DNA from: JAUYQR01 sp031415015
GTDB taxonomy: Bacteria > Pseudomonadota > Alphaproteobacteria > Rhodobacterales > Rhodobacteraceae
Direction: 5' to 3'
Assembly: GCA_031415015.1 (NCBI GenBank)
Contig: JANOQT010000037.1
Coordinates: 62,001 to 126,000, forward strand
DNA length: 64,000 nt
Shown piece after piece: positions 8,906 through 17,634 of the stretch; position 1 is the stretch's first letter, and each line of letters opens with the position of its first letter. The notes under the pieces were generated by a model. The model was not told the DNA's origin. It made no database searches and saw nothing but the letters and a program-made list of their open reading frames with translations. The position numbers and the translations under genes were made by a program.

Positions 8906-9571
8906 TCAGGCGAGGAATCCGGTGCTCATGTGGCGTTTTCTGCCGAAGCCCGGTTGTCTGGTGACGGTGAAGCCTGCGTCTGACAGAGACCTTCGGACGT
9001 GGCCTGCGGCGGTGTAGGTGGCGAAGGTGCCTGAGGGCGCGGTGTGGCGGGCGACTTCGGTGAGGAGTTCGGGGGACCACAGCTCGGGGTTTTTGGCGGG
9101 GGAGAAGCCGTCGAGGAACCAGGCGTCGGCGCGGCCTTGCCATGTGGGGAGGGTGGTGCGGGCGTCGCCGAGGATCACGGTGGCGGTGAGGTTCGGGAAG
9201 TGCAGGGTCGTGGCGCCTGCCGCCCATTGATTGAGGAAGATTTGTGCGATCTGTGCTGTTTCGGGGAAGGCTTGCAGGGCGCGGGCGATGTGTTGGGCGG
9301 GCATCGGGAAGGCCTCGAAGCTGGTGTAGTGCAGGTGGCCGTCGCCTTGATGGGCGAGGAGGGTGGCCATCAGGTTGAGGCCGGTGCCGAAGCCCAGTTC
9401 AGCGATGTGAAAGCCGTCGCGGAAGCGTTCGGGCAGGTGGTTGCCCTGCAGGAAGACGTGACGGGTTTCAGCGAGCCCTCCGCCCAGCGAGAAATAGGGG
9501 TCGTCAAAGGCGCGCGAGACGGGGATCACGCCGTCGCGCCAATCGAGGTCGGGGTGTTCGGTGCGGGTCAT
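8906..9571 (-). CDS. mnmD: tRNA (mnm5s2U34) methyltransferase, MnmD-type half of MnmC
   Basis: 221 aa from the ATG at 9571; the longer upstream extension is antisense to the oxidoreductase gene and not protein-like. A Rossmann methyltransferase fold shows the SAM-binding motif IAELGFGTGLN near 54 and the MnmC signature DAWFLDGFSPAKNPELW near 158. The enzyme methylates nm5U34 to mnm5U34 at the wobble position of certain tRNAs. In enterobacteria this domain is fused to an FAD oxidoreductase; here the other half is a separate, divergent gene starting 46 bases away. Confidence 0.88.
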   Translation of the reverse strand: MTRTEHPDLDWRDGVIPVSRAFDDPYFSLGGGLAETRHVFLQGNHLPERFRDGFHIAELGFGTGLNLMATLLAHQGDGHLHYTSFEAFPMPAQHIARALQAFPETAQIAQIFLNQWAAGATTLHFPNLTATVILGDARTTLPTWQGRADAWFLDGFSPAKNPELWSPELLTEVARHTAPSGTFATYTAAGHVRRSLSDAGFTVTRQPGFGRKRHMSTGFLA

Positions 9572-9617
9572 CTGCGCTAGGTCCAGTTTGCGGCAGGAAT
9601 GGGCGAGGGCGGGCGCG

Positions 9618-10655
9618 ATGGCAAGGGTGGATGTGACGGTGCGGGGGGCGGGGATATTCGGGCTGTCCGTCGCCTGGGCCTGTGCGCGGCGCGGGGCGCG
9701 GGTGCGGGTGATTGATCCGCACGGCGTGGGTGCGGGGTCTTCGGGCGGGATCGTGGGGGCGTTGGCGCCGCATGTGCCGGAGGCGTGGAATGACAAGAAG
9801 CAATTTCAGCTGGACAGTCTGCTGATGGCGGAGGGCTGGTGGGGCGAGGTGGCCTCGGCTTGCGGGATGGCGACCGGATATCTGCGGTCCGGGCGGCTGC
9901 AGCCGTTGGCGGATGAGCGGGCGGTGGCGCAGGCGCGGCAGCGCGCGATGGGGGCGGCGGCCCTGTGGGGGGACGCGGCGGAGTGGCGGGTGGAGCGGGC
10001 CGTTGGCGGGTGGGAGCCGGTATCGGCGTCAGGCTGGGTGGTGCGCGATACGCTGGCGGCGCGCGTGTCGCCGCGGTTGGGGCTGGCGGCGCTGATGGCG
10101 GCGCTGGGTGACGGTGTGGTGGTGGCTGAGGGTGGGGCTGAGGGTGGGGAGGAGGGCGCGGTGGTGCATGCGACGGGGGTGGCGGGGCTGGAGGCGCTGT
10201 CGGCGGATCTGGGGCGCGTGGTCGGCGGCGGGGTGAAGGGGCAGGCGGCGGCGCTGCGGTATGAGGCGGGCGGGATGGCGCAACTGTTCGTCGACGGGCT
10301 GCACATCGTGCCGCATGCGGACGGGACAGTGGCAATCGGATCGACGAGCGAGGCGGTCTGGACGGATCTGGCGACCGATGACAGCCTTGACGCGCTGGTG
10401 GCGCGGGCGGTCGCGGCGGTGCCTGCCCTGACCGGGGCGGCGGTGGTGGGCCGCTGGGCGGGGGTGCGGCCGCGGGCGCGGTCACGCGCGCCGATGCTGG
10501 GGGAATGGCCGGGGCGGGCGGGGCATTTCGTGGCGAATGGCGGGTTCAAGATCGGGTTCGGGATGGCGCCGAAGGTGGCGGAGGTGATGGCCGATCTGGT
10601 GCTGGAAGGGCGGGACAGTATCCCTGACGGGTTTCGCGTGGCGGCGTCGCTTTAG
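9618..10655 (+). CDS. FAD-dependent oxidoreductase, likely the MnmC oxidase half
   Basis: 345 aa from the ATG at 9618, which opens MARVDVTVRGAGIFG, the dinucleotide-binding GxGxxG motif of the DAO family. The following GVGAGSSGGIVGALAPHVPE recalls the FAD-binding region of MnmC C-terminal domains, and the C-terminal FVANGGFKIGFGMAP closes the fold. By family and position, next to mnmD, it probably oxidises the carboxymethyl group of cmnm5U34 to give nm5U34, the substrate of the methyltransferase. It could also be a glycine/D-amino-acid oxidase-like enzyme of other specificity. It is divergent from mnmD with a 46-base shared control region. Confidence 0.75.
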   Translation: MARVDVTVRGAGIFGLSVAWACARRGARVRVIDPHGVGAGSSGGIVGALAPHVPEAWNDKKQFQLDSLLMAEGWWGEVASACGMATGYLRSGRLQPLADERAVAQARQRAMGAAALWGDAAEWRVERAVGGWEPVSASGWVVRDTLAARVSPRLGLAALMAALGDGVVVAEGGAEGGEEGAVVHATGVAGLEALSADLGRVVGGGVKGQAAALRYEAGGMAQLFVDGLHIVPHADGTVAIGSTSEAVWTDLATDDSLDALVARAVAAVPALTGAAVVGRWAGVRPRARSRAPMLGEWPGRAGHFVANGGFKIGFGMAPKVAEVMADLVLEGRDSIPDGFRVAASL

Positions 10656-11238
10656 GGGGCCCTCGGACCGCCTCGCCCGGTTCGGGCTCACCCCCGAGGA
10701 TATTTTCGAAGGGAAATGGGGGGGGCGATCGCGGGGTCAACGGGTGTTCGGGCGACTGGCGGTCGCGGGTCAGCCGGTGGGGTGGCGGCCCAATGGAATC
10801 AGTCCCCGATCAAGGCGTGGCCCGCTGTGAAGGCGTCGCTGGTATCGGCCACCATAATGCGGGCCTGGCAGGCCACAACGGTGGACGGGAACAAGGCAAA
10901 GGCTGCTTGGTCCCGCGACAAGGGACTCACCGGGCCGGGCGCTTATGTCATGGCGGCGGCAGGCTTTGACGATTTCGTCGCGCCTTTGCCCGGGATGCCA
11001 TTGCCCGGGGTCTGAAGCGCGAGATCAGACAGCAGGTTGGGGCACGGTTGAACCGTGAGGGGCGGCTGCCGCACTGGCGGACCGAGCCTGCAGTGGACCT
11101 GACATCACGGCTGGGAAAGGCGGAAGCCGTCGCAAGATGTTGGGGATAAGGCTGGCCGATTTTCCAGATGATGGGGCGGCGGGTTGACTCTGCGGTGGCG
11201 GGGCGGGACCATGCCGGGATGCGACTCATGAGGTTCCC
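10656..11238. other. 583-bp stretch without a confident gene
   Basis: At 10656-10725 a G/C-rich palindromic tract runs into GAGGATATTTTCGAAGGG, a motif resembling GAGTATTTTTGAAAAGAG at 22400-22417; both look like dispersed extragenic sequence. From 10970 to 11149 a plus-strand frame without start codon reads RRAFARDAIARGLKREI and ends in a TAA; it has codon use like a gene and may be the remains of one, shifted in frame from 10716-11015. Nothing else was identified. Confidence 0.3.
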
Positions 11239-14200
11239 TTGCGGCTTACCAAACTTCGGCTGAACGGCTTCAAGAGCTTTGTCGACCCCACGGATCTGGT
11301 GATTCATGAGGGTTTGACGGGCGTTGTGGGGCCCAACGGCTGCGGGAAATCCAACCTGCTGGAGGCATTGCGCTGGGTGATGGGGGAGAACCGCCCCACC
11401 GCGATGCGCGGCGGCGGGATGGAGGACGTGATCTTCAACGGTGCTGCCACGCGCGGCGCGCGGCATTTCGCCGAAGTGGCGCTGGTGCTGGACAACACCG
11501 ACCGGCTGGCCCCAAGCGGCTTCAACGACGCCGACCAGATCGAGATTGTGCGGCGGATCACCCGGGATGCGGGGTCGGCCTACCGGGCGAATACTAAGGA
11601 AGTGCGGGCGCGGGATGTGCAGATGCTGTTCGCCGATGCCTCCACCGGGTCGGCCAGCCCGGCGCTGGTGCGGCAGGGGCAGATTTCCGAACTGATCAAT
11701 GCCAAGCCGAAATCGCGGCGGCGGATACTGGAGGAAGCGGCGGGGATTTCTGGGCTTTATGCGCGGCGGCATGAGGCGGAGCTGAAGCTGGCGGGTACGG
11801 AGCAGAACCTTTTGCGCGTCGATGACGTGCTGGAGGCGATGGCGCAGCAATTGTCGGTGCTGGTGCGGCAGGCGAAACAGGCGGCGCGCTACCGCGAGAT
11901 TGGCGAGGAATTGCGCAAGGCGGAAGGCATGCTGCTGTGGCGGCGCTGGCGCGAGGCGGATGCCGCGCGGGGCGTGGCCGAAGGGGTGTTGCGCGAACGG
12001 TTGATTGTGGCGGCGCAGGCGGAGGCTTCGGCGCGGGGGGCCGGGAAGGCGCGCGAGGCGGCTGAGGATGCGCTGCCCTCAAAGCGTGAGGAGGAGGCGA
12101 TTGCGAGTGCCGTGTTGCAGCGGTTGGGATTGCAGCGCGATGCCTTGGGCGATCAGGAAACCCGTGCCCGGGCGATGATCGACACGCTGCGCGGTCGGGT
12201 CGATCAGCTGACGCGCGACATGGACCGCGAGGCGGGGCTGAACCGCGATGCGGGCGAGGTGATCGGGCGGCTGGACTGGGAGGTGGAGCAGTTGGTCCGC
12301 GCCCATGAGGGGCATGAGGACAAACTGGCCGAGGCGATGGAGGCGGCGCGCGAGGCGGGCGCCATTCTGAGCGACCGGGAAACCGTGCTGGCCGAAGCGA
12401 CGGAGGATGCCGCGCGGTTGGCGGCACGGCATCAGTCGGCGCAGCGGATGGTGGGCGATACGCGGGCAACGCTGGACCGCGCTGAGGGCGAGGCTGTGCG
12501 GGCGCGCGGTGCGGTGGCTTCGGCAGGCGCGGCGCTGGAGGCGGCGGCGGAGGGTTTCGCAGCGGCGGAAGAGGCGCAGGAGGTGGCGGCCGCTGAGGCG
12601 GAGGCGACCGAGGTTGCGCTGGAGGCGGCTGAGGTGGCGCGGGCCGAAACGCAGGGTCGCGAGGCGGAGGCGCGGGCGGCGCGGTCGTCCGCCGAGGGCG
12701 AGGCGAATGCGTTGCGGGCCGAAGTGGCGGCGCTGGCGCGGCTGGTGGAGCGGGAGGCGCAGGCGGGGCATCAGTTGCTCGACAAGCTGGTGGTGACGCC
12801 GGGGTTTGAAAAGGCGCTGGGCGCGGCTTTGGCGGATGACCTGCGCAGCCCCGAGGTTGAGGGCGGCGGGCGGTCCGGTTGGGCACGGCTGGAGCCTTAT
12901 GCGGATGCGCAGGCTTTGCCGGCTGGAGTGGTGCCCCTGGGGTCGGAGGTGCAGGGACCGGCGGTTCTGGCGCGGCGGTTGAGCCAGATCGGGCTGGTCA
13001 GCCGCGCGCAGGGCTTTGCGTTGCAAGGCGACCTGCGGCCCGGTCAGCGGTTGGTCAGCATTGAGGGCGATCTTTGGCGCTGGGACGGGTTTCGGGCGGG
13101 GGCGGAGGACGCGCCCAGTGCGGCGGCGTTAAGGTTGCAACAGTTGAACCGGCTGGTTCAGTTGAAGCGCGATCTGGAGGAGGTTGCGGCGCGGGCGGAT
13201 GGCGCGGCCCTTGCGCATGAGGCGTTGCAGGCGCGGTTGGCGGAACTGGCGGCGGCGGACCAGCGGGCGCGGGATGCGCGGCGGGCGGCGGACAGCCGGG
13301 TGACCGAGGCCAACCGGGCGGCGGCGCGGGCGGAAGCCGACCGGTCGATTGCGGCGGGCAAGCTGGAGGCGGCGACGCTGGCGGTGTCGCGCTACGAGGA
13401 TGAGGCGATGGCGGCACGGGGCCGCTTGCGCGAGGCCGAGGCGGCGGTGGCGGATCTGGGCGATCTGGATGCCGCACGGGGCGCGGTGGAGGCGGCAAAG
13501 TTCACGGTGGAAGCGGCGCGGATCGCGATGCTGACCCGCCGGTCGTCGCAGGACGAGGTGCGCCGCGAGGGCGAGGCGCGGGTGCGCCGGCGGCAGGAGG
13601 CGGTCAAGGAACTGTCGGGCTGGAAGCACCGGCTGGAGACGGCGGAGCGGCGGACCCTGGAACTGACCGAGCGGCGTGCCGAGACCGAAGAGGAACTGGC
13701 CGAAGCAACGCTGGCCCCGGAAGAGATTGCCGCCAAGCGCGACGAACTGGCCGAGGCGATGGAGGTGGCGGAAGCGCGGCGTCGGGTGGCGGCGGATGCG
13801 CTGGCGGGGGCGGAAGCGGCCTTGCGCGAGGCGCAGACGGCGGAGCGGGAAGCAGAGCGCGCGGCAGGGGAAGCGCGCGAAGGCCGCGCGCGGGCCGAGG
13901 CGCGGCTGGATGCGGCGCGCGAAGGCGTGGCGCTGGCGGCGGAGCGCATCCGCGAGGAGGATGACCGGACACCGGACGAGTTGCTGGCGTCCTTGCGGGT
14001 GGACCCGGACAAGATGCCGGACGCCGATCATCTGGATGCCGACGTGGGCCGCCTGAAACGCCAGCGCGAGGCCTTGGGGGCGGTGAACCTGCGGGCGGAG
14101 GAAGATGCCAAGACGGTGGAGGCGGAGTACGCGGCGCTGGCCGCCGAGAAGGCCGATCTTGAGGAAGCAGTGAAGAAGCTGCGCGCCGGTATTGCGGGCC

Positions 14201-14694
14201 TGAACAAGGAGGGGCGCGAGCGGTTGCTGACGGCGTTCGAGCAGGTGAATGCGAATTTCAGCACGCTGTTCACTCATCTGTTCGGCGGCGGCGAAGCGCG
14301 GCTGGTGCTGGTGGAGTCGGATGATCCCTTGGAGGCCGGGCTGGAGATCATGTGCCAGCCACCCGGCAAGAAGCTGGCGGTCCTGAGCCTGCTGTCGGGG
14401 GGCGAGCAGACGCTGACCGCACTGGCGCTGATCTTCGGGGTGTTCCTTGCGAACCCCGCGCCGATCTGCGTGCTGGACGAGGTGGATGCGCCGCTGGACG
14501 ACGCCAACGTGACGCGGTTCTGCGACCTGTTGGACGAGATGGCGCGGCGGACGGAAACGCGGTTCCTGATCATAACCCACCACGCGGTGACGATGGCGCG
14601 GATGGACCGGCTGTTCGGGGTGACAATGGCGGAACAGGGGGTATCGCAGTTGGTGTCGGTGGACCTGAAGAAGGCCGCAGCGATGGTGGCATGA
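11239..14694 (+). CDS. smc: Chromosome segregation protein SMC
   Basis: 1151 aa, the full length of bacterial SMC. The N-terminal head has Walker A GPNGCGKSN at 31-39. Two long coiled coils, very rich in Ala/Glu/Arg, flank a hinge at roughly 505-625. The C-terminal head has the ABC signature LSGGEQ at 1052 and Walker B CVLDE at 1077-1081. With ScpA and ScpB (not in this window) it forms the condensin that compacts and segregates the chromosome. The start is TTG at 11239, with TGAGG four bases upstream; no in-frame ATG fits the conserved N-terminus MRLTKLRLNGFKSFVDP. Confidence 0.96.
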   Translation: MRLTKLRLNGFKSFVDPTDLVIHEGLTGVVGPNGCGKSNLLEALRWVMGENRPTAMRGGGMEDVIFNGAATRGARHFAEVALVLDNTDRLAPSGFNDADQIEIVRRITRDAGSAYRANTKEVRARDVQMLFADASTGSASPALVRQGQISELINAKPKSRRRILEEAAGISGLYARRHEAELKLAGTEQNLLRVDDVLEAMAQQLSVLVRQAKQAARYREIGEELRKAEGMLLWRRWREADAARGVAEGVLRERLIVAAQAEASARGAGKAREAAEDALPSKREEEAIASAVLQRLGLQRDALGDQETRARAMIDTLRGRVDQLTRDMDREAGLNRDAGEVIGRLDWEVEQLVRAHEGHEDKLAEAMEAAREAGAILSDRETVLAEATEDAARLAARHQSAQRMVGDTRATLDRAEGEAVRARGAVASAGAALEAAAEGFAAAEEAQEVAAAEAEATEVALEAAEVARAETQGREAEARAARSSAEGEANALRAEVAALARLVEREAQAGHQLLDKLVVTPGFEKALGAALADDLRSPEVEGGGRSGWARLEPYADAQALPAGVVPLGSEVQGPAVLARRLSQIGLVSRAQGFALQGDLRPGQRLVSIEGDLWRWDGFRAGAEDAPSAAALRLQQLNRLVQLKRDLEEVAARADGAALAHEALQARLAELAAADQRARDARRAADSRVTEANRAAARAEADRSIAAGKLEAATLAVSRYEDEAMAARGRLREAEAAVADLGDLDAARGAVEAAKFTVEAARIAMLTRRSSQDEVRREGEARVRRRQEAVKELSGWKHRLETAERRTLELTERRAETEEELAEATLAPEEIAAKRDELAEAMEVAEARRRVAADALAGAEAALREAQTAEREAERAAGEAREGRARAEARLDAAREGVALAAERIREEDDRTPDELLASLRVDPDKMPDADHLDADVGRLKRQREALGAVNLRAEEDAKTVEAEYAALAAEKADLEEAVKKLRAGIAGLNKEGRERLLTAFEQVNANFSTLFTHLFGGGEARLVLVESDDPLEAGLEIMCQPPGKKLAVLSLLSGGEQTLTALALIFGVFLANPAPICVLDEVDAPLDDANVTRFCDLLDEMARRTETRFLIITHHAVTMARMDRLFGVTMAEQGVSQLVSVDLKKAAAMVA

Positions 14695-14771
14695 GGCGCG
14701 CTTACGGATAATCGGCTGTTAACCTGAATCAGGCAGAACGGTCCGTGAACATTCACGAATCGAGGCCTGAC

Positions 14772-14891
14772 ATGCACACAAGTATCGCCGTCTTCACTGT
14801 CGCCTTTCTGGCGATCTGGGCGAAGGATCTGGGAAAGCACGAAGGGGCCGGGAAATGGTATGAGGCCCCGGGTCTGATGATCTCACGCTGA
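14772..14891 (+). CDS. 39-aa putative membrane micropeptide, family member A
   Basis: ATG at 14772 opens MHTSIAVFTVAFLAIWAKDL and ends with a TGA at 14889. A short hydrophobic helix is followed by a charged tail with AGKW. It shares FLAIW and the later AG.W spacing with the peptides at 17635 and 18010. The 55-60 bases upstream, starting GTTAACC, recur at 15083-15147 just before the IS element, indicating a duplicated unit with its own leader. No homologue is recognised and expression is unproven. Confidence 0.4.
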   Translation: MHTSIAVFTVAFLAIWAKDLGKHEGAGKWYEAPGLMISR

Positions 14892-15082
14892 TCGTTCTGA
14901 AGCGGTGGGGGGCTTCACTCTGGCGGGTCCGCGACGGATCGGGCGCTGACCGCGAAAAGAAGGGACTTGGCGGAGTTACAGCTCAGCCGCCGAGTATGGC
15001 TAATGCCTTTGGCAACCGCCCGTCGCGCTAGGCTTCGACCGGCGATCAACGACACCGCGACAGTGCGAACGCTTGGACAGCC

Positions 15083-15147
15083 GGGCGTTAACCGGGTTCA
15101 GTCAGAACCTGCCATGAGTGTACGGCATGAAGCCTGAGGTAGATCTG
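15083..15147 (+). repeat. Second copy of the micropeptide leader, truncated by the IS
   Basis: The stretch GTTAACCGGGTTCAGTCAGA and what follows aligns with GTTAACCTGAATCAGGCAGA at 14717 and its downstream sequence up to the start codon of the 14772 peptide. At the position of that ATG this copy has GTA, so it was already decaying. It ends exactly at the left IS boundary. Confidence 0.55.
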
Positions 15148-15882
15148 TGTTGATTTTCACCCAGAACTGAGCCGGTCAGGCGCATAGTTTTCACTGAGAA
15201 CTGAGCCATGTGAACCTTTCCGCAAAGCGGCGAGTGGCGGGGGCAACGGAGTGATCCACATGGGACTATTGAACATCATCCGACGGATGCATTTGCGGCA
15301 GAAGCTCTCGATCCGCGAGATCGCACGGCTTACAGGCGTGTCGCGGAATACGGTGACCAAGCATCTGGCGGCAAACACCATCGAGCCAAAATTCGCGACG
15401 CCGGAGCGGCAAAGCAAGCTTGATCCCTTTGCCGAGAAGCTGGCGGGTTGACTGAAGACCGAGGCCGGGAAGTCGCGCAAGGAGCGGCGGACTGTGAAGT
15501 AGTTGCACGCCGATCTCGTGGTGCTTGGCTTCACCGGCTCTTATGCCCGGGTCGCGGCCTTTGCACGACGGTGGAAAGCCGATCGCCAGCGCGAACAGCA
15601 GACGACGGGGCGCGGGACCTTTGTGCCGCTGCATTTTGACCCCGGCGCGGCTTTCCAGTTTGACTGGAGTGAGGATTTTGCGGTTCTGGGCGGTGAACGC
15701 ACCAAGTTGCAGATAGCGCATATCAAGCTGTCGCACAGCCGTGCCTTCCTTCTGCGGGCCTATCCGTTGCAGACGCATGAGATGCTGTTTGACGCCCATT
15801 GGCACGCATTCCGGGTCTTCGGCGGTGTCCCCGGACGCGGGATCTATGACCGTGAGGCTTGGCCGCCATCGGTTCGAGGCCA

Positions 15883-15938
15883 GGCCGAACGAAGACGGCC
15901 GAACGAAGACGGCCGAACAAAGACGGCCGAACGAAGAC
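15883..15938 (+). repeat. 14-bp tandem repeat, four copies, inside istA
   Basis: Units GGCCGAACGAAGAC start at 15883, 15897, 15911 and 15925; the third has one change (GAACAAAG). The tract is part of an 83-base block (15851-15933) that replaces about six bases of istA, between the codons for GIYD and KTAVD. Confidence 0.9.
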
Positions 15939-15985
15939 GGCGGTTGATCGCGTCGGCCGCGGCGAGGAGCGGCAGATCGCCCACC

Positions 15986-16024
15986 CGCTGCCCGGCAGGC
16001 GATGCTTGCATCGCAGAGAGGGGG
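15986..16024. repeat. Short palindromic insertion, class C, copy 1 (in istA)
   Basis: The core GCGATGCTTGCATCGC (15999-16014, 7-bp stem, TT loop) is flanked by TGCCCGGCA and AGAGAGGGG. Read on the minus strand the shoulders match the element at 17339-17378 (CCTCTC...TGCCGGGCA), while the stem sequence is different. Confidence 0.7.
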
Positions 16025-16805
16025 CCTGATCAGCCTTGAGCGCAATCGCCACAGTGTTCCAGCGTCTTTTGCCAACCGGCCCATCAGCCTGCGGATCTAT
16101 CCAGACCGGCTGGTGGTGGCGGTCGAGGGCAACATCCTGTGCGAACATGCGCGCGTGATCCAACGCAGCCATCACCTTCCACCGAAGTCGATCTGCGACT
16201 GGCGGCATTATCTGGCGGTCGTGCAAAGGAAGCCGGGGGCTCTTCGCAATGGCGCGCCGTTCGTCGAATTGCCTCGTGCGTTCAGAGAGTTGCAGGATCA
16301 CATGTTGCGCAAACCCGGCGACGATAGGGAAATGGTCGACATCCTCGCCCTTGTCTTGCACCACGATGAGCAGGCCGTGCTCACCGCCGTAGAGCTTGCC
16401 TTGGCCGAGGGCGTGCCAACCAAGACCCATGTGCTGAACGTGGTCAGCACCGGCTGGTCGATGGCAAGGTGATCGGCGGGCCGCCATTGGACACGCCGCA
16501 GGCATTGGCCCTGCACCGCGAGCCCAAGGCCAATGTCGAACGCTATGACGGTCTGCGGACCCAGACCGCTGGAGGCCGCCACGCGTCATGATCCCGCTGC
16601 TGGCGCCCCGGATTCAGACGTGGCGTCATCATGGCTCGCGCAGTCTCAAAATCTATGGCATGGCCCAAGCCGTCACCGACCTGATCGAGCAAGGGGCACC
16701 GGCCTTTGAAGCCGCTATCCCAATGCTGTCGCAACTGTTGAAGGCCGAACTGGCCGAACGCGAAGTCCGCTTCATTGCCTGTCACATGAAGTCTGCGTTC
16801 GGCGG

Positions 16806-16830
16806 GCAAACAGTCCCCCGGACTGTTTGC
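16806..16830. repeat. Short palindromic insertion, class B, copy 1 (in istB)
   Basis: An 11-bp perfect stem with loop CCC (left arm GCAAACAGTCC), followed directly by TGATC. It interrupts istB between the codons for HMKSA and AYKDL. It has the same architecture as 17162-17186 with a different stem. Confidence 0.72.
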
Positions 16831-17161
16831 TGATCCGCCTCACCCCGGCCTACAAGGACCTCGCAGGCTTCGACTTCGCCGCCAGCGAGATCAACGAGGC
16901 CACAGTCAGGACCTTGCACCCCGCACCCCGCACCGCTGCGAGTTCATGGACGGTGCCCGGAATGTCGTGCTGATCGGCGGCCCGGGAACCGGCAAGACCC
17001 ATGTCGCCACCGCTTTCGGTATCCAGGCCATCGAACATCACCGCCGCAAGGTCCGCTTCTTCTCGACCATCGACCTGGTCAACGCCCTCGAACAGGAAAA
17101 GGCCAAGGGCAAGGCCGGGCAGAGCGCAGAAGGCCTGACCAAGCTCGACCCCCGTCCTCAG

Positions 17162-17186
17162 GGAATTGATCCCCCGGATCAATTCC
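17162..17186. repeat. Short palindromic insertion, class B, copy 2 (in istB)
   Basis: An 11-bp perfect stem with loop CCC (left arm GGAATTGATCC), followed directly by TGATC. It is inserted between the istB codons for TKLD and ILDELGYL. The central TCC-CCC-GGA and the TGATC shoulder are shared with the copy at 16806. Confidence 0.72.
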
Positions 17187-17338
17187 TGATCTTCGTCCAT
17201 CCTTGATGAGTTAGGATACCTGCCGTTCAGTGCCTCTGGCGGGGCCTTGCTGTTCCATTTGCTGAGCAGGCTCTGCGAGCGCACCAGCGTCGTCATCACC
17301 ACCAAGCTCAGCTTCAGCGAATGGGTCACGGTCTTTGG

Positions 17339-17378
17339 CCCCTCTCAGCGTTTGCATGCAAACGCGTGCCGGGCAACG
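17339..17378. repeat. Short palindromic insertion, class C, copy 2 (in istB)
   Basis: A perfect 18-bp palindrome GCGTTTGCATGCAAACGC at 17348-17365 sits between CCCCTCTCA and GTGCCGGGCAACG. It is inserted in istB between VTVFG and DARMTT. The shoulders match the element at 15986-16024 read on the other strand. Confidence 0.72.
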
Positions 17379-17634
17379 GACGCCAGGATGACCACCGCCT
17401 TGCTCGACCGCCCTACCCACCGCTGCCACATACTTGAGACCGGAAACGACAGCTTCCGCTTCAAGGCAAGTTCAGCTGCAGCATCAGCCGCCAAGAAAAA
17501 GCTGGAGACAACGCACATCTTGACCCCAGCATGACCCGAAATCCATAATCAGAGCTGGCTCCCTTCCCGGTGAAAAAACCGGCTCAGGTCTGGGTGAAAA
17601 TAAACAGAATCCGGTTCTGGCGCTGAAGTCGCGG

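Larger units (their letters stand above)
15251..16591 (+). pseudogene. istA: istA transposase pseudogene (IS21)
   Basis: The N-terminal helix-turn-helix is intact (LSIREIARLTGVSRNTVTKH). The same frame then meets TGA at 15449 (where W is expected) and TAG at 15500 (where Q is expected). The catalytic core is visible to GIYD at 15850 (FQFDWSEDF gives the first Asp), then an 83-base block with a 14-bp tandem repeat shifts the frame. KTAVDRVGRGEERQI resumes at 15934. A palindromic insertion at about 15986-16024 replaces a deleted stretch that should hold the last catalytic residues. The C-terminus returns as SLERNRHSVPASFANRP and ends after one more frameshift near 16440. It is non-functional by at least five independent lesions. 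Confidence 0.88.
16588..17534 (+). pseudogene. istB: istB helper ATPase pseudogene (IS21)
   Basis: IstB is the AAA+ ATPase that assists IstA. The start overlaps the istA stop (ATGA). Recognisable blocks are the N-terminal helical part, Walker A VVLIGGPGTGKTHVATAFG at about 16965-17020, FFSTIDLVNALEQEKAKGKAGQ, ELGYLPFSASGGALLFHLLS and the C-terminal LLDRPTHRCHILETGNDSFRF. The frame is broken by insertions at about 16798-16843 and 17153-17205 (each around an 11-bp stem with CCC loop), by a repeated CACCCCG tract near 16918-16932, and by an insertion at 17339-17378 around an 18-bp perfect palindrome. Confidence 0.87.
15148..17606 (+). mobile_element. Decayed IS21-family insertion sequence
   Basis: 2459 bp bounded by inverted repeats of about 28 bp (15148-15175 and 17579-17606), both reading TGTT.ATTTTCACCCAG inward and matching at 26 of 28 positions. 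A second, internal copy of the repeat lies inside each end (15187-15210 and 17554-17576), the multiple terminal repeats expected for IstA binding. Between them lie istA and istB remnants in the normal order with the usual ATGA junction. No target duplication is obvious (flanks ...GATCTG and GAATCC...). Both genes are multiply broken, so the element cannot move itself. Confidence 0.88.

Noticed and set aside
10716..11015. 99-codon plus-strand ORF before smc
   Set aside because: No ribosome binding site or recognisable domain, and the gene-like composition shifts to another frame at its end; kept only as a remark.
15883..15938. CRISPR-like array because of regular repeats
   Set aside because: The units are 14 bases and directly abutting, with no spacers and no cas genes; it is a tandem repeat.
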